Positions 1 through 18,111 of a stretch of DNA of 64,000 bases are shown piece by piece. Positions within the stretch are counted from its first letter, which is position 1. Each line of letters begins with the position of its first letter. Where the stretch lies: positions 3,956,001 through 4,020,000 of the forward strand of contig JALDNG010000016.1 of the NCBI GenBank assembly GCA_024349245.1, in the 5' to 3' direction. The translations under genes and the position numbers were made by a program. Source of the stretch: Neodontobutis hainanensis. Its lineage: Eukaryota; Chordata; Actinopteri; Gobiiformes; Odontobutidae. The notes below the pieces were generated by a model. That model had not been told where the DNA came from. It did no database searches and saw only the letters and a program-made list of their open reading frames with translations.

Positions 1-3000
1 CAAATGTACATGATAAACCTGATAGGAACACGGTACAAACCCATTAACCACATAATGCAGGGGGAAAGAGTCAAAACATAAAAGATGTACCTTGTGTATT
101 TTGTCAAAAAGTGAAAAAAAAAAAAAAAAGACATAAAGACATAGTTAATAATACCTTTAAAATTTGGGCAGAGACAAAGTACAAACCAAGAAAAAGAGTA
201 CAAACCATTAGATCCAACTAAATTTTAAAAAGAGTACAAGAGTACAGGTCTGCTTTGCAAATGAAGACAGTGGGTACATCTCATTCTGTCTCCTCGACTA
301 CTCGCTCCTCTTTTAAACTTTTAAAGTTATTCTCCTGGTTCCATCTTTAATGCTGTCCCAAAGCTCTGAACGCTGCTCCAAGGTGTGAGGATACACTGGA
401 ACATCCTGTCAAACTCACTGCAGAAGACTTAAACCCTGCCCACACCACAAGCTGTTGGACCACAAGCACGTGTCGCTCAGGTTTTGATTCTGAACAGCTT
501 TAACAGATTAGAGAAGATGTAGATTCATGCAATGGTTCTTCCTTTTTGAATGGTGTAATAACTCATGTTTGTAAATAGAGGGCGGGGCAAAGGTGCAAGG
601 AGAGGATGCAAGTGAAAGAAGCAGTTGAAGGAAGCAAGTGAAGGAAGCATGGGCAGTCATTCAAGATTCACAAAGGTTTTGAAATGAATGGGTTAGCACA
701 TCTTTTCAAATGTAGAAATGTATATATTTAAAGATTTGTAGAACGGACACAAATAAACTGCATTTCTCCTGTACTGTGATGAACAAAAACCACGTGGGAG
801 CAACAAGATGCTGCCTTTATTTCTTAAGATATCCCCCAATGTATTTTATAAAGGGTTTATAAATGCATCAGAAAGCCAAATACAAATATATAGTCAGCTT
901 GTGGAGTTTTTGTGGTCTAAAAATGTGGCTCCCTACAGTGAACTAAGACATGTCATTCAGTTTGTGTCTGCCATCTTCCTCTTCCTTCAATCAAGTCTCA
1001 CTCGTTTCGTTTCTTGTCCTCTCCCGGCCGCACTGGCAGCCAGGCCTATAAGACCTTTCTATCTCTCACATACTGTGCAGAAGAGGTAGCATTGACTAGA
1101 GCTTTAGTATTCTGCTCAGTTCCTGGATTTCTTTTAACTCGATGGGGTTCCTCCAGTTCCTTTGCCCCCTGAGCCCACTTTTAAGAAGTTTAAGCCCAGG
1201 GCCTAATGACAAAATCTAATATAATAAATGTTACTGAAATGAAACCAAATTGGATTTCCGAGCAGTGACTCAAAATGTATGCCTTCCACTCTGCTGCTCG
1301 TGAAGCTCGTCTGGTGTCACCCAAGTTCGCTCGTCTGAGGTTGGTCTTGTAATAATTTGATTCATCTGTCACTATGATGGCCCAGAAGGCTCAACAAGAC
1401 ACAAAAGCTAGAACTCCAATAAAAGATAAGTCTTTATGTGTATCACGGAGGAATATGCATTGTTACAGAGACAAAGACTCATGTAGTAAGACAAAAATCA
1501 CATATAAACCCACTAAATACTAATAAACCCATAACAGAGTGAGTGGTCCATTTGTTTTTAAACGCCGTCACAATTTCAAATCAAATGAAATTATTCAATG
1601 ACCTCAATTACTATCACAATCAAAAAACGTCATTATTTATACTAAATAGGCAATTCTATCAATGTTAAAGCCATCTGTGTGATAACTTGTGTATCATTAA
1701 TCACTGCAAATACTGTATGTCAGCAAATTGTTTTCATTAAGTTCTTCTTGGAAGGAAAGCTGATGGTCCGCTTCGACCAGAAAACGCAACTTATCCACTC
1801 ACGGATTCCTTTTGCAGCAGTCTGCATTTGTGCTGTGGCTTTTAAATTTCCCAAGCTTTCTGGGCCACTGTAGTCACAAACAGATTATTTAAGAATGTGC
1901 TTCATTTCATTATTCAAAAGCAGATCATACTTAACAGATATCCACAGACATACTGGCTTCCATGTGGGTAATTATTTCACAAATTTGGGCTAAATGACAG
2001 AGTATCCTGGTGGCATCTGATTAATTAGAATGGGATTTAATAGAGCTAGCCAAGCTCTATTGGATTAATTAATTGGCAGATGATATAGTCAATGGATGCA
2101 GCTTATTACCTTAACTGTCACACTGCATTTGACGACAAGGTGCCAGGCGATTCATTGGGGGACAAAAGCATGATTGGAGTGGGATATTATTCCACTGAGG
2201 GAGGCTTTAGATCATTTTTAACTCACACCACAAAGACTTAACCCGTAATGACTAAGCCATGAATGGGCTGATAAATGCACATTACTTGCAGCTGTCATTC
2301 AGAATAAAAGGCTCCCCTGTAGATCGAAGCTACGGAGGAGATAGTACTGCGCTGTGGCAATCCTTTCTTCCATTTACATACAATTATCCCGGGTCCTCTG
2401 TGTGTGCTGGCTCTCACTGAGGAGCAGTACAACAGGTTTAGCTTTGAGAGAAAAAACAGCTCTTTGCCTTCTCGAGTCTCACGTAGCTTACAGCACAATT
2501 CCACTTCAAAGTGCATGTGTCAGATTACGTTAAAGCATCTCAACCAAAGCTAATAGGGAAAAAGAAAAAGAATGGTCCTACCAAATATATACAACCTGAA
2601 GAAGGTTAAGCCATAATGAATGTCTTGGCAGATTTGTTCATGAATTTCTAATTGGCCTTTGTGATCAGTTTGTATGCAGACAGGCTGCTGTAAAACTTCA
2701 GACTAAAGTAGACGAACTGGGCATGGATTTGAATGTATTACTGGTAATAAAACAGATTTAAACATTGTGTCGACTGCAGGTGTCTTGTCTTTCTGGCTTG
2801 CCCCAGGCATTTTAGGGAGGATAATATTTTATTTTGTCTCCATGTCTACCTTAGCTGCAGGCAACTTGCCTCTTGCTGACAAATGATAACAGCATTTATT
2901 CAGAATGAGTGTGACTGGCCTGTGTGTGAATTTGCTCTTTGTGTACAGTTTTCATTGGTTTTCCTCTGGGAAATATTGGATTTTAAAGGGCTTCAGTGGT

Positions 3001-3642
3001 TGTATAAATAGGGCTTACGCTGAATGCATCAGCGTGTGTTTGATCACCGTCCTGAAGTGCTTTGGTCACATCTAAGTGCTTAGTTTCAGCCAAAAGGTGA
3101 CACATAATTGCTATCAAAATTGAATTTCAATTTGTTTACAAATGGCCAAATTAGAATTAACCCTGAAGCTCCTTAACAAAAAAACTGTATTGTCAAAACA
3201 GTTGTCTCTGCTCTACTGATTGAATGAAATCAAACTATGTAAAATATCAGTTTATAAGCCCACTGTGCTTTGAGCTTGTTTGTTCAAAAATAGCATCACC
3301 ATTTTTCAAAAGAGCCGAACCAACTAACTTTTATCCTATCCCTACTCCAGGCTGGCAACACAAAACATGTTTTATATTTGTATATAGTTCTCTGAATGGG
3401 AATGTCATAAAATATGGACTGTGTATTTACAGTAGAAAAAAGCAGATGAAATACAACTATGGACACAGGTTATGCACATTTTGTTGCTAATCTTTGACCC
3501 ATGATTGTATTACCAGTCACGCAAACCCCAGACAAACAGTTTCATTATTTATTGTCTGCTCCATGTCATCACAATTCTCCACATTCTGTCTCACTGCTGT
3601 ATCTACATAAGAAACAAATGCTCACCAAAGTGTTTTAAATTA
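1..3642. other. Gene-free AT-rich stretch with one candidate conserved block
   Basis: No reading frame here resembles a known protein and none shows exon-like borders. It contains an A16 run at 114-129 and a short purine-rich degenerate tandem near 603-650 built from units like aagtgaaggaagc. The only structured part is the homeodomain-motif-rich block listed separately at 1900-2350. The rest looks like ordinary single-copy intergenic DNA. Confidence 0.6.
1900..2350. promoter_or_regulatory. Candidate conserved non-coding element with large dyad
   Basis: This block lacks low-complexity sequence and is dense in TAAT/ATTA homeodomain-type cores. It holds an imperfect dyad from 2014 to 2082: outer CATCTG (2014-2019) and CAGATG (2077-2082), inner ATTAATT-type arms, and a perfect 9-bp pair AATAGAGCT (2039-2047) and AGCTCTATT (2053-2061) around a 5-nt loop. 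CATCTG and CAGATG are also E-boxes. Such composition is typical of vertebrate developmental enhancers in gene deserts. The regulatory role is inference; only cross-species alignment would show conservation. Confidence 0.3.

Positions 3643-3689
<47 letters not shown>
3643..3689. repeat. (AAT)n microsatellite
   Basis: About 15 uninterrupted AAT units. The poly-asparagine reading frame running through it is an artefact of the repeat. Confidence 0.95.
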
Positions 3690-3691
<2 letters not shown>

Positions 3692-5060
3692 TAATAAAGA
3701 TCAATCACATTTTTGACCAGTGGGTTATAATAAAGAATGAAAAACATTTTCAAATGAGAGGTGAGCCACACAACAAAGATCTGCTAGTAAATAAATATGA
3801 AAAGTTACATTTCATCACAACAAAGACCTTTCTTTTAGCAGTTGGGGATGGTGCACAAATATTGCAGCAAGGGAGCGTTATTCAATTATTTAGCAGTGCA
3901 AGGCGGTGTGTATGTGTAGATGTTGCTAAGCAGCAACTGCGTCTACCTTTACCCCAAAAAACCTCAACAATTTTTAACCCTTCTTTGCTGCATTGTCAAA
4001 TTGACACCTGCCAGTTTCTGTTGAATGTGGTAATGCTATTTGTGTAAGTCCTGGAAAAAGAAGCAGCCACAGCACATTTAACCAGCATTGACACTTCAGG
4101 GTTTGTTGTTAAATTGAGCAACCAGCTGTTTTCTGTGGTTTGGTTTTGAGCAGGTTTCATCGCCATGGTAACTTACACAACTCGTCTAGCCTGCTCTCGA
4201 GCAGGTTCAGTTTTGGTTTAGAGTCCGCAAAACCAAAGTGGACCAATCAGATATGAGCAAAGTCACACGGATTTGACACCGCATCAACTTCAAATCCTTT
4301 CTTCTTGGCCTTTTTTTCTTTTGGTTCAGAAAATATAGCCTGAACCAATAATATTTAAACGCGCAAAACGTCAGTTAACACTTTGACAGCTGAATTTGAG
4401 TCCCACCTAAGTTTAATTTCAAATGTGTAAATTGTTTTTGATTCATTTTTATATTTTTGTCATTTTTCCTACATGTTTAATTGTCAAAACAATTTACATT
4501 TAGTGTGAAATATATCTCAAAATATGTTGAGACCATGAGTTTTTAAGATGGTCCATCATTAGAGTGAGCCAATTACAAGTATTGTCTTAAAACTTTTACA
4601 ATCAGCTTTTTTCTCCTTTTCTTGTTTTTGGCTGTGAACGTGTTGCTTGCTTCCTGTTTCTCAGAAGAAATAGCCCCGCCCCCTTTCCCCTCCAGGTTGA
4701 TTGTTATTGACTCATCATGGCACAGACACGCCCAGTAATTATTGGTTAAGGGTTTAAACCTGAGTTGATAGAGAAAGTCGATAACCATGCAACAGATGAA
4801 CAAAAGGGACCCAGTCTGGATTTATTTGGTATTATCAACTCAGAGCTTACTCTGCAACTCTGAGTTTGTTCAACTGGCTTCCAGCAACAGCCCTCAGCCT
4901 GCTGAGGCCAATAATACAAACAGGTAAAGTGCGAGCAGAATCCTCAAAAAGATTCACCCTAATTGTTACACCGAGGAATAAAAGCGGTGTATTGATGGCT
5001 GCATGTAGATTAGTTGCTTTTTACTGTTAGGTCTAAATAACAGTCTGACTTCTCACACAA
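3690..5060. other. Gene-free stretch
   Basis: I see no exon, RNA gene or recognisable transposon. It is AT-rich single-copy sequence between two microsatellites. Confidence 0.5.

Positions 5061-8799
<3,739 letters not shown>

Positions 8800-8835
<36 letters not shown>
8800..8835. repeat. (AC)n microsatellite
   Basis: About 17 pure AC units. Confidence 0.93.
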
Positions 8836-8837
<2 letters not shown>

Positions 8838-9464
8838 CACAAATGAAGTGCCCGATGTAGAACTAGTACAAGGACATCTTTCCACAACATTAGCCACTGT
8901 TAATCCTTGTATAATTACACGACACAGCCCTCTGTAGGAAGCAGCAAGCACAGACATAGCATACATCACTTTAATGTTGCACATAACAGTTTTCATGTTT
9001 CATCTATATTTTATAAATGATTTTGTTTGGGCTTTTCCCAGTATAGTGCTTTAATCTTAATATACATTAACACTACAAGTGTTTATGGTTAGTGTCCATA
9101 GACAACACAGTGCTGTACTTACTGAAGCATTGAGTTATATGATGGGTTAAAAAGCTTAAAGGCCTTCTTTCTGCTCTTTTACAGATTTTATTATGGTGTA
9201 CTGTTTTTTGTACAAAGAAAATAAAATGTAAAGTGAAACATTTATCCATTTAGCTCCCCACCTTCCAGTCTGCTCAGATTAATTGCATAGCTGTTTCTCT
9301 TGATCACATGGTTGTGTACTTGTCTTTATTAAGGTTCGTAATGGGGTTGAAGTCAAAACCACACAACCCAAGATCTGAAACACGTCCGGCCAAGAAAAGG
9401 ACCACAGAGTTTTGGACTATCCATAATTTCAATGGCCTTGGCATAAATAACGTTTCATTTAAAC

Positions 9465-9519
9465 GTTTCACTTAAACTCTAGCACTAAAGTAAAGATTAG
9501 TGCTAGAGTTTAGTGAAAC
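9465..9519. repeat. Short hairpin, about 23-bp arms
   Basis: The left arm (9465-9488) and right arm (9497-9519) are reverse complements apart from one extra T in the left arm. They are separated by an 8-nt loop. The arms carry the palindromic cores CTCTAGCACTAA and TTAGTGCTAGAG. It could be a minimal palindromic element, the remnant of a MITE, or a small transcribed hairpin. It is shorter than a usual pre-miRNA and I do not recognise a miRNA seed. Confidence 0.7.
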
Positions 9520-12500
9520 TTAATCAGGTTTAATAGTGAGAACAGTTTAGGAAAAGATTTAAGCAAAGTTAAGCCCACTGGGTAGACAATAAAGCAGTAT
9601 TTTTAATTGCATACCCATTTTGACTTGCACAAATGGCCTGACTGCACGGTTCACAGCAGAGCTTGCTAGCTTGTAACAAGTTGATAGCGATGAAGTTTCT
9701 CTTTCTCTGTGACATTAATTGTGCAAGTAATACAAGAATTACAGTTACAATTAGGAGATAGATTAGAGATATATTGCCTTACAAAAAAAACAGAGCGACA
9801 GCAGTATAAGGCTGTATTATGCATTGACTATCAAGAGTAATTGTCAACTGTAAATGCAAATGCATATTTTATAATTTGCAGAGACTATGCCCCATACTAT
9901 TCTTTTAAGAGATCACACAATAACCATTGAAAACCTGATGTCCCAGTTTTCTACTGGCTTTAAATGTGCCATCATTGCACAAATCAGAAGTGGGTGAAAG
10001 GAGTTTCAAAAGTCATGTGACAGATCTGCGCTCATCAGTAGATTTAAACATTTTTGTAGATACATAATACTACACATTTGTAGCTGTATAGACATAACAT
10101 TTAACATTTAAGCTAATATGTTTATTCTTTTTACATACAAATCATGTAATACACAAACAGTTGTTTTTTTAGTATGATGAAGAAAAGCAATAAAATGTTA
10201 TGAAGGCTTTTTTTTAAAGCTTGGTAAGTGTAGACTGTTTTGTTGTGCACAATAGGACTTTTTTATTTTATTTTAGAACAGCATCTCAATGAATAACCCT
10301 ATTTTTTCTCCACACTTGTGCTAAATGGTCTTAAATGACTAATTGTTCTGAATGTAAAATGATACAAACTGCCACAAAGGGGTGCAGCATTGTGAATATT
10401 TTACTGTGTTTTTTTAAATGTCATGTCTATTTAAATGTTGAAAAATGAAAGTGAAGTAAATAAATGTACAGTAACATATACAGAGCCTGCAAAACCCCAC
10501 TAGACATAAGTAAAGACAACTGTCACAACAATTATTGCAGTAAACAGACATTTTCTTTTAATTTACAAAATGACACACGCTTAACGACAGCTTCTCGGTT
10601 GGCCTCGAGATGAGCTGATCCTCAATGCCATCAGTTCGAGAGTGGGAGTGTGTTAAGAAATCAATAGAAAGCCTGTTTTACTCACCACTGAGGTGCAGAG
10701 GTCAGCGAGGAGCATCCCCTAAGGCTTGCTATTACAGATTACCTCTTTAACCAGCTCCACGTTTGCCTGGGCCTAATAACTCACACACCTCTGGTTAAGG
10801 TCACTGGAGCTGCACTCTGCTCAGCTTGAATCCTGGACCAGATGACCTTTTGTGCATTCTCCATCACTCTAAACACTAAGACACTTGTTTTGTACCAGCT
10901 GACCTCCTCTAGGTGTCACATTAAATGACTTAACACAGAAGACACATGTTTTTTTAAATATGTCCCATACCAATACATAATTTTTTTGTCTTAATGTTTA
11001 AATTGTTTGTGTTTCTAGAAACTTGCATTATGCTTTTTATTTGGAAAATGAATGCGATAGCTTGGTATGTTTTTAAATGCAGTTCTATATTATATTTTTT
11101 AAATATAATACAATATATACAGCAACCAGAAGCATTAACGCACTTTATGTATGGCTAGTAATGGGATACCAAAAAAAACTAAAAAAGTTAAAATTGTGCT
11201 ATCCCCGAGATATTTACATACATTTATTTAGTCACATTTTCACCTTACATCATTTATTTTGCACATTTGGACAAAAATATTGACAGTCATTGTGAAGAAT
11301 ACACTCTGTACAATATCTACACATGAACGCTGATCTATTTTTGAACTGCTGATAGGAAATCCTTTTACCACTGACCCAATTTGACACATGACATTATTTG
11401 GTGTCTGTGTAGTTGCTCCTGTCTGCATCTCCATACTTGTAAAACGTTGACCTGTTGGGAACTACCCACAAGGATCTCTTAAAATCCTATTTATAAATAC
11501 AGTATTATCCATTTCAGGAGAGGAATGGGTTAATGTTCATTTTAATATTTCCTGGTTTGCAGCTATATATAGAGCTTTAAAAATACATGCTACTCTGACT
11601 TTGAGGGTGAAAACCGTCACTTTGGTAAATTTACTTTAATGAAGTATGAAAACAGATCTTTCAAACAGATCTTTTAAAAGCCTCAAGCAATAACTGAATT
11701 TTCCATTGGGAATAGGTTGTAGGTTTTAAACTCGGGATAAAAAAATCTTTGAGCCCTTTGTTTTTCTCTTGGGTTCAGACCATCTGACTTGGAATACATT
11801 GGCATAACAGAATACCACAGTGTTTACTTCAGTTTATACAGTCTTGTGCAATCAATATGTGCACCTAAATCCTGGAAAACAATGAAGCCAGAAAATACAT
11901 AATGCAGTCAGTATTTGATCCAAATACAGAGATTCGGTTTGCATGACTCATAAGTTCAGCATGCTGTCTGGTGAAAAAAAAGAATTTCTTTAAAAGAAAG
12001 GAAAAAGTCAAAGCCAGTGCTCTTAAAATAGTGTCAGACTGCGAGTGTGCACAACTAAGTATGTGTCTTGCTTGTAGTAAAAAGAAGAATCATTGAGGGT
12101 CTTAAAATAAGCATGAGGGTGGGGAATTAAAATCAATAGAGTAACAGCACATAACTACATTGAGGTCAGAACAACATGACACGGCAGTGCTGCGGGAAGA
12201 GAAGGGGTCGCACACTCATCTCCCAGTCAATGCTTATGCATGGATCGTTCAAATTATGACAGCAGCTAAAACTCTGGAGAAAATGGAAAAGTCAAGGCCT
12301 TGGGATGCTGCGGAGAGAAACAAACAAGTCAGACAAGAGAGAAGATGACAGCGGTAATTAATGTTGGCCCGATCCCACCAAAAAAGCTCCTTAGGTGTGA
12401 TAGGCATTGACAAAAGTTGTGCGTCCTGAAAAGAAGTGAAAACAAGCTTTAAACATGGCTTCACTGCAACCAGACGAGGTTGAACGGACTGACAGGTCTG

Positions 12501-15500
12501 TCCCTGCAAAGCACGGGTAGCCTTACAAAATGTCTCTCCACAGAGAAAGCACACTCATGACATGTTTGCACAAATTACAGACTTGAATGGATAAAACAAA
12601 CTGTGTTTTGCAATTCCTTTTACGGTTTAATATGCAACGTGGGAGAGCAGCTTAAAGACTTAGAAGAGGAATCCTGTCATAGATCCATAAAGGAGGGACA
12701 GGCTTTGGCTCCTACTGGGGGGACATTTCCGCCGCAGAACTTAATCGCACCACCTTCCTCGGAGATCACGGCCAACATGTACTAGTGTAACCTTGATATA
12801 TAAAAGCAATAAAAATTTGAATAAAAATGGATCCCAGTCGTGGTTGAAGGATGGGAGCTTGGCAAACACAGATGTATGAGAAGTGTATGTTGCATATGCA
12901 TGAGCGTACTGGATGTGGCTATTCTTAAAGCCTTAGGTACTCCACCGTGAGTTCTGTCAGTCCCTAAACAAAACTACAAAGGCTGTTTCCTTGACTGCTG
13001 CTGCTCCCAATTGCTGCATGCTCCAAGATGAAAAGATAAAACAGCCATAGGTGAATCAATAATGTATTGTAATGTTGCCTTCAGCAGTAGACCCATGCCT
13101 TTTGCTTTGGTACACTTTCTCAAAACTAGCAGCAGCTTACCAAATTTGAGCTGCTAATGGTATAGTATATTCTGTGCAAAAGTCGGAGTGTAAAACATGA
13201 ACAAACACCTCACTATTAATTGTCTGTCTTGATTTATACAGCAATTTAATTTAACTTTATAAAACAAAATGGTTTATTTGTGCAATCTAATTTTTTCATA
13301 CATTAAGAGGCCTCATCAAACGTAAAAGCTGCAACAACATCTTTGCATTTCGAGGGTACGCAGCATATAAAGCTGTTGTTGCCATGTTTGACGTTGTTTT
13401 AAACGTCTTCAGTTCAGTTAAACACACCTTGATTGGGACTGGCAAAGGTGCTATAGGCAATTACCCACAAAAGGTGTTCCAATTGTTTAACATAGCATGA
13501 CAATTAAAAAAAAATATGAACTGGAGAAAACACAGTTTACTTACCTTTATGGCCATTATGTCTATAGCACAGTAGGTCATCTGGAAAAATGTAGGTCTAC
13601 CTACAGTACGTAAAAGTGTCTGAGAAACTTTAGTCAAAAACTGCCTCGCCATCGAATGACTTCTGAATATGAAAAAGTGAAAGTAAAGACAATTCTGACC
13701 AGTATAAAAATGTAAAATCAAAGCCCTCTGGGAACTCATGGATAACAATATTGCACCAGAAAATGTTGTCTATGGCTCAAAGGCATTCTAGGTTTTGCAT
13801 TAAAATGAATCCTTCCACAGTACATTTCTCTCTTACTCCACACATATGGCCTCTGGTCCAACGTGGAGGTGAACACAACTTGGTACTGACTGGATTTGAC
13901 TATTATACTCCATTATTGACAAACATTTTAGTTCTGTACACCCCCAGCCTTATCAACAAACAAGAAAATACAGTAAGTTTAAACAGTAACTGAAGCTCAT
14001 CTAAATCCAGCGTAAACCTGAGTTTAGGTTGTACTTTCCTGAGACTCATCAAGGTGAACCAAGCTGGGACAAGTTAGTATGTCTTTAAAAGGACATAAAG
14101 TCATGCAGTGCCTTAAAAGTTAGTAAGCACAGTTATTTTACTTGTCATTTTGCCTCTAGTCAGTGTTTGAGCAACATTCAAGTTCAGTCACTCAACTAAG
14201 GTCATCCATGCTGAGCAATCAGTATGCATGTAGGTTATATATATATATGCATGTGCCTGTGTGTGTGTGTTTGAGTGGTGCTATCTCCACTGTGCAGCTC
14301 TGCACCCTGGGCTCCGGATGAGTTGCCAGACTTGCACTGCCACCGTCCCAGATGCCACCAACAGAGAGAAGCCCTTCTGGCTCTGGTGGTGGTAATGTGT
14401 ATTGAAACGCTTCTCTGGCCATGTGTGAGGGCATGTCTGTATGTTTATTAATGAAGTCATGTGTCAAGTACAGTGGGCTGAGAATGAAGGGCTTTATTTG
14501 AAACAGCCGAGTCCCCCGCTGTCACTAGGACAGCACTGTAAGAAGGCTTTTGAAGAGCAGTTTAGCTGTCATAAGGGGAAACAAGAGTCATGCTTGTTGG
14601 CTAAAGAGTTGACAATTGCCCCAGTGTTGCTTGGCTCAATTCGTTTTACATGTTTACTTTAGCAGACTGGGAAGTCAAGTGACAAGCAAAAAACAGACTA
14701 AATAGTTAAGTGAATTCAATTTCTTGACATGCCTAAAATTATTCATGTTGGCGCTTGTCAGTGTAGTCAAGAACACTCCTCAAACCAATTCCAGGAGGCA
14801 GATAATACTGCGGTTTTTGGTTTTATTTGTTCATTGTGCATTTCATTTTCATTTCTGCATCAAAACTTCAAATCTAGCAAATGCTATAGCAGCCGTCTTG
14901 TTCATTTCTTTAAAACATTTTACACTTCATTTATTCACTTTCTTCTGTTTAGTTCCGTTAGGGTTCGTGAGTGACTGGAACCAATCTGAGAAACTTACTT
15001 TGGACCTTACGTAGGGTACTCACTGGACAACGGCCAGTGGGCCGCAGGGCTGCCAATTAGACTTCATTAACTTTCCATTTAGCTGGTATTCTTGACACCC
15101 ATAATTTGTCTAACCCCGCCAAAAGCAACTACAGTCTTAAACGCCAGAACACTTTGGAGTTCACACAACTGTCTCATCAGGAGTCCAATCCCAAAACTGA
15201 GCAGTGACACTATGTAAACTGGAGAAAGGGAAAAAAGGAGTGAATATAAGTCAGAGGTGGACACCTTCTGCTGCACTGTTATTGGTTGCTGCTTCTCAGC
15301 AAATGGCCTAGATATTTAGCCAACGAGTCGGCGAGAATGTTCGAACACATCGGAGACTTTACATGTGGCGTCTGCTCATTGTCAAACACAGAGTCGCATC
15401 CAAATTTGGGCTTTTATTGGCAACCATTTCAGACTTCAGAGCCAGGTTTAATGTCATTTGGTCTGAGGAAAGGTTGGCGTTACTAACCTGTCAGAGTTTA

Positions 15501-18111
15501 GAAATTAAATAATTAGAACTTTCTAATTTAGAAAGGACCATACTATAATGAAGTACGACAGCATATACTTCTGTCAATGTGTTTTTTTGTTTTATAAATA
15601 TGCATTATAATCTCTCTTACACAGGAGGACATTTGCAGAGTAGAGTACAGTAGATGCATAAAAATAGCTTTTAGACAGCATCAATTATAAACTGTAAGAC
15701 ATTTTGTAATGTTTATGTGTGAAAGCACTGAGCCTTCCCACACAGTCAAGAGAATTCACACCATTGTCTAATTTATGCAGGCATCTCCGGCTGATGATGC
15801 TGTCAGTGAAGCACTCATTAGAACAACACCTTATTTCAAAAAAACATGTGGACATACCGATGGTGTCGCCTGGGCAATCACATCCAAGCTGCCACAATGA
15901 CAGGGTTAATGTTTTTGTCTGAAAGAACTCATTACTGTAGGAGGAAGGACCGACTCAAAACACCTGTCCAATTTATCCAACGGTTTCACGGCTATCTCAA
16001 AAATAATAGACATTTGAAGCTTTGTGGATGATATGATGTGGTCAATATAAAAAGGAGTGGATTACAGTTTACAGTCTATAAAACACTATGCCTGTTTATA
16101 TGGCAAACATAAAAACAGACTGTGCCAAAAGAAAAAAAATAGACATTAACTTATTTATTAGTCACTTATTTTGTCTCGTGTTGACTTGCTCATGTTGTAA
16201 AGTTCTGCAGTCAAAGCAAATGAAGTGAAAATGATGTGCTCCTTATCGCGTTTATATGAGGCGGATGAAAATGTGATCAAACGCAGTCTTCCATAAACTT
16301 TGAACTTCTGAAAAAAAAGGGCCTTCTTGAAAAGGAAGTATATAGGTCTATATACAGTTTGTGAATGATATGGCTGTGAGGGGTACTGGGGAAAGCATTC
16401 TTCTTAGAAGAGATGCCTGGGGCTTTTTGTGCTACAAAGACGATTCTCAGATCAAAACTGAAGGGTTAGGTCTTCAGTGGGAGAAACTGTGCATGCAACG
16501 CTCCTGCAAGAGATAATAAACCATGTTTGTGCAGACATTTCACCTTTTCTAACGATATAAAACAACTGTTTACATGTGTAGCAAACAGCTGAGGTATTAT
16601 AGAATACTAAGCACTAAAAATAACGCAACAAGTCATTGCTACCATTGCCTTTAATCCTTGAAAGATTGGGTTGTGTTAATATAAATGTTCTGAAAGATTC
16701 CATGGATTTGCTCCGGTATAAGTCATGGCACATTTGTGGAGTAGTAAATGGCTTTTTCAATTTTGGAAGACATATTTCTGTATTGTGAAAGAACAGTTGC
16801 ATGGACTTTAAAGTAGCAGCTACATTCAAAAAGGACATCAAAGGCCACTACAATTCTCACAAAGATGACCCGCTGTTTTTCAAGCAATATCTTAAACATA
16901 AAAGGGAAGATATTTTGCCCCTGGCAGAGGAGACATGAAATCTAGACATGACCAGTGACAAACTATGTGAGAAAAATAAAAATGTTCAAATAAATCCCAC
17001 ATTTATAAAACACTCTTGTACCCTCACTGGACACGCCACATGCTAAAAGCATATTTTTACTCAGTTCAACAAGCTGGTACACTACACTCTCTGTACCAAC
17101 CAGCAATTTATTCCAGTTTGTGCATTCTCTTGCTTGTTAAAATTTCTGAGGATATATTGAAATAATTCTACTGATTTGAAATAAACATTATGAAGCTTCT
17201 GTATTACTGCCTGCCAGCATAAAGTTGTGGCATGAGCAGACAGTGAACGCTCATTAGTGTGAAACAAATCAAAAATGTGTGTATATAAATATTTATGCAT
17301 CTAACAACTGCTAAGTCCTTGTCCACCACTAAATACACCTCACATCCCACTCCTGCTGTCACCTACACGCAAGTCACAGATCTCTAACCTCATCAATTAT
17401 ACACTTTGAGACTGCAGAAATCAATAAGCTATTTAAGCCTATACGTCTGTGTGTATTGTCCGACACAATACCAATCAGCTGAGGCTCATTTGAATTGACC
17501 TGAATTACATAAAGCTTCACAAGACCTGCTTTTAATGAAATCCCAGTTGGTGAACTGTTACCAAGAAGGCTTATTAAGTGTTTTTTTATGTCATAGGGTC
17601 CATACCTCTGGGCTTACTCGAATAGTGGAATTACTGCAACCAGTCTCCACGACAACATACAGAAAAAAGAAGCACAAGAAACCTTTTTCAGGATTAAATT
17701 GCCTCAGAATAGTGGGATTTCTTTTAGAATCTTAATATTCAGGAAATGTCTGTACACCCACTGCTCGCACAGGCCACAGCACAATGATGACACATGACTC
17801 CTGCTGCTGGTTCTGACAGACTAGAAGTGCACGTCACAATGATTATGCTAACAAGTTTAGCCAAAGCTGCATGGTTATATACAGTACATACAGATGCTAA
17901 ATCCAGCTGGTTGGAAGCATCCACTGTTTATGACTGCCATATGGGTCCAGGGTTCTCTCACACATCAGTGACCTAGTGTTGAATATTTAACTTTGCGTTC
18001 ATATTATTTCATATATACACACAAACACTACTGCATAATCTATAGGCTCATGTTTTAAGTTTTCTCTTTTCATTCAAAGCCATTCATTAGTTCTATCCAT
18101 CTTTCTTTAAG
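9520..18111. other. Gene-free stretch with possible conserved islands
   Basis: No exon, tRNA or clear transposon is visible. Segments with balanced composition and no simple repeats, which could be conserved non-coding sequence, are around 10570-10930, 12640-12790 and 15040-15200. Between them the DNA is AT-rich. Short open frames occur but show no family resemblance and no splice-site pairing. Confidence 0.45.

Noticed and set aside
3505..4047. 180-codon open frame with a poly-Asn run
   Set aside because: The run is the (AAT)n microsatellite at 3643-3689; the flanking peptide has no recognisable family and no splice context.
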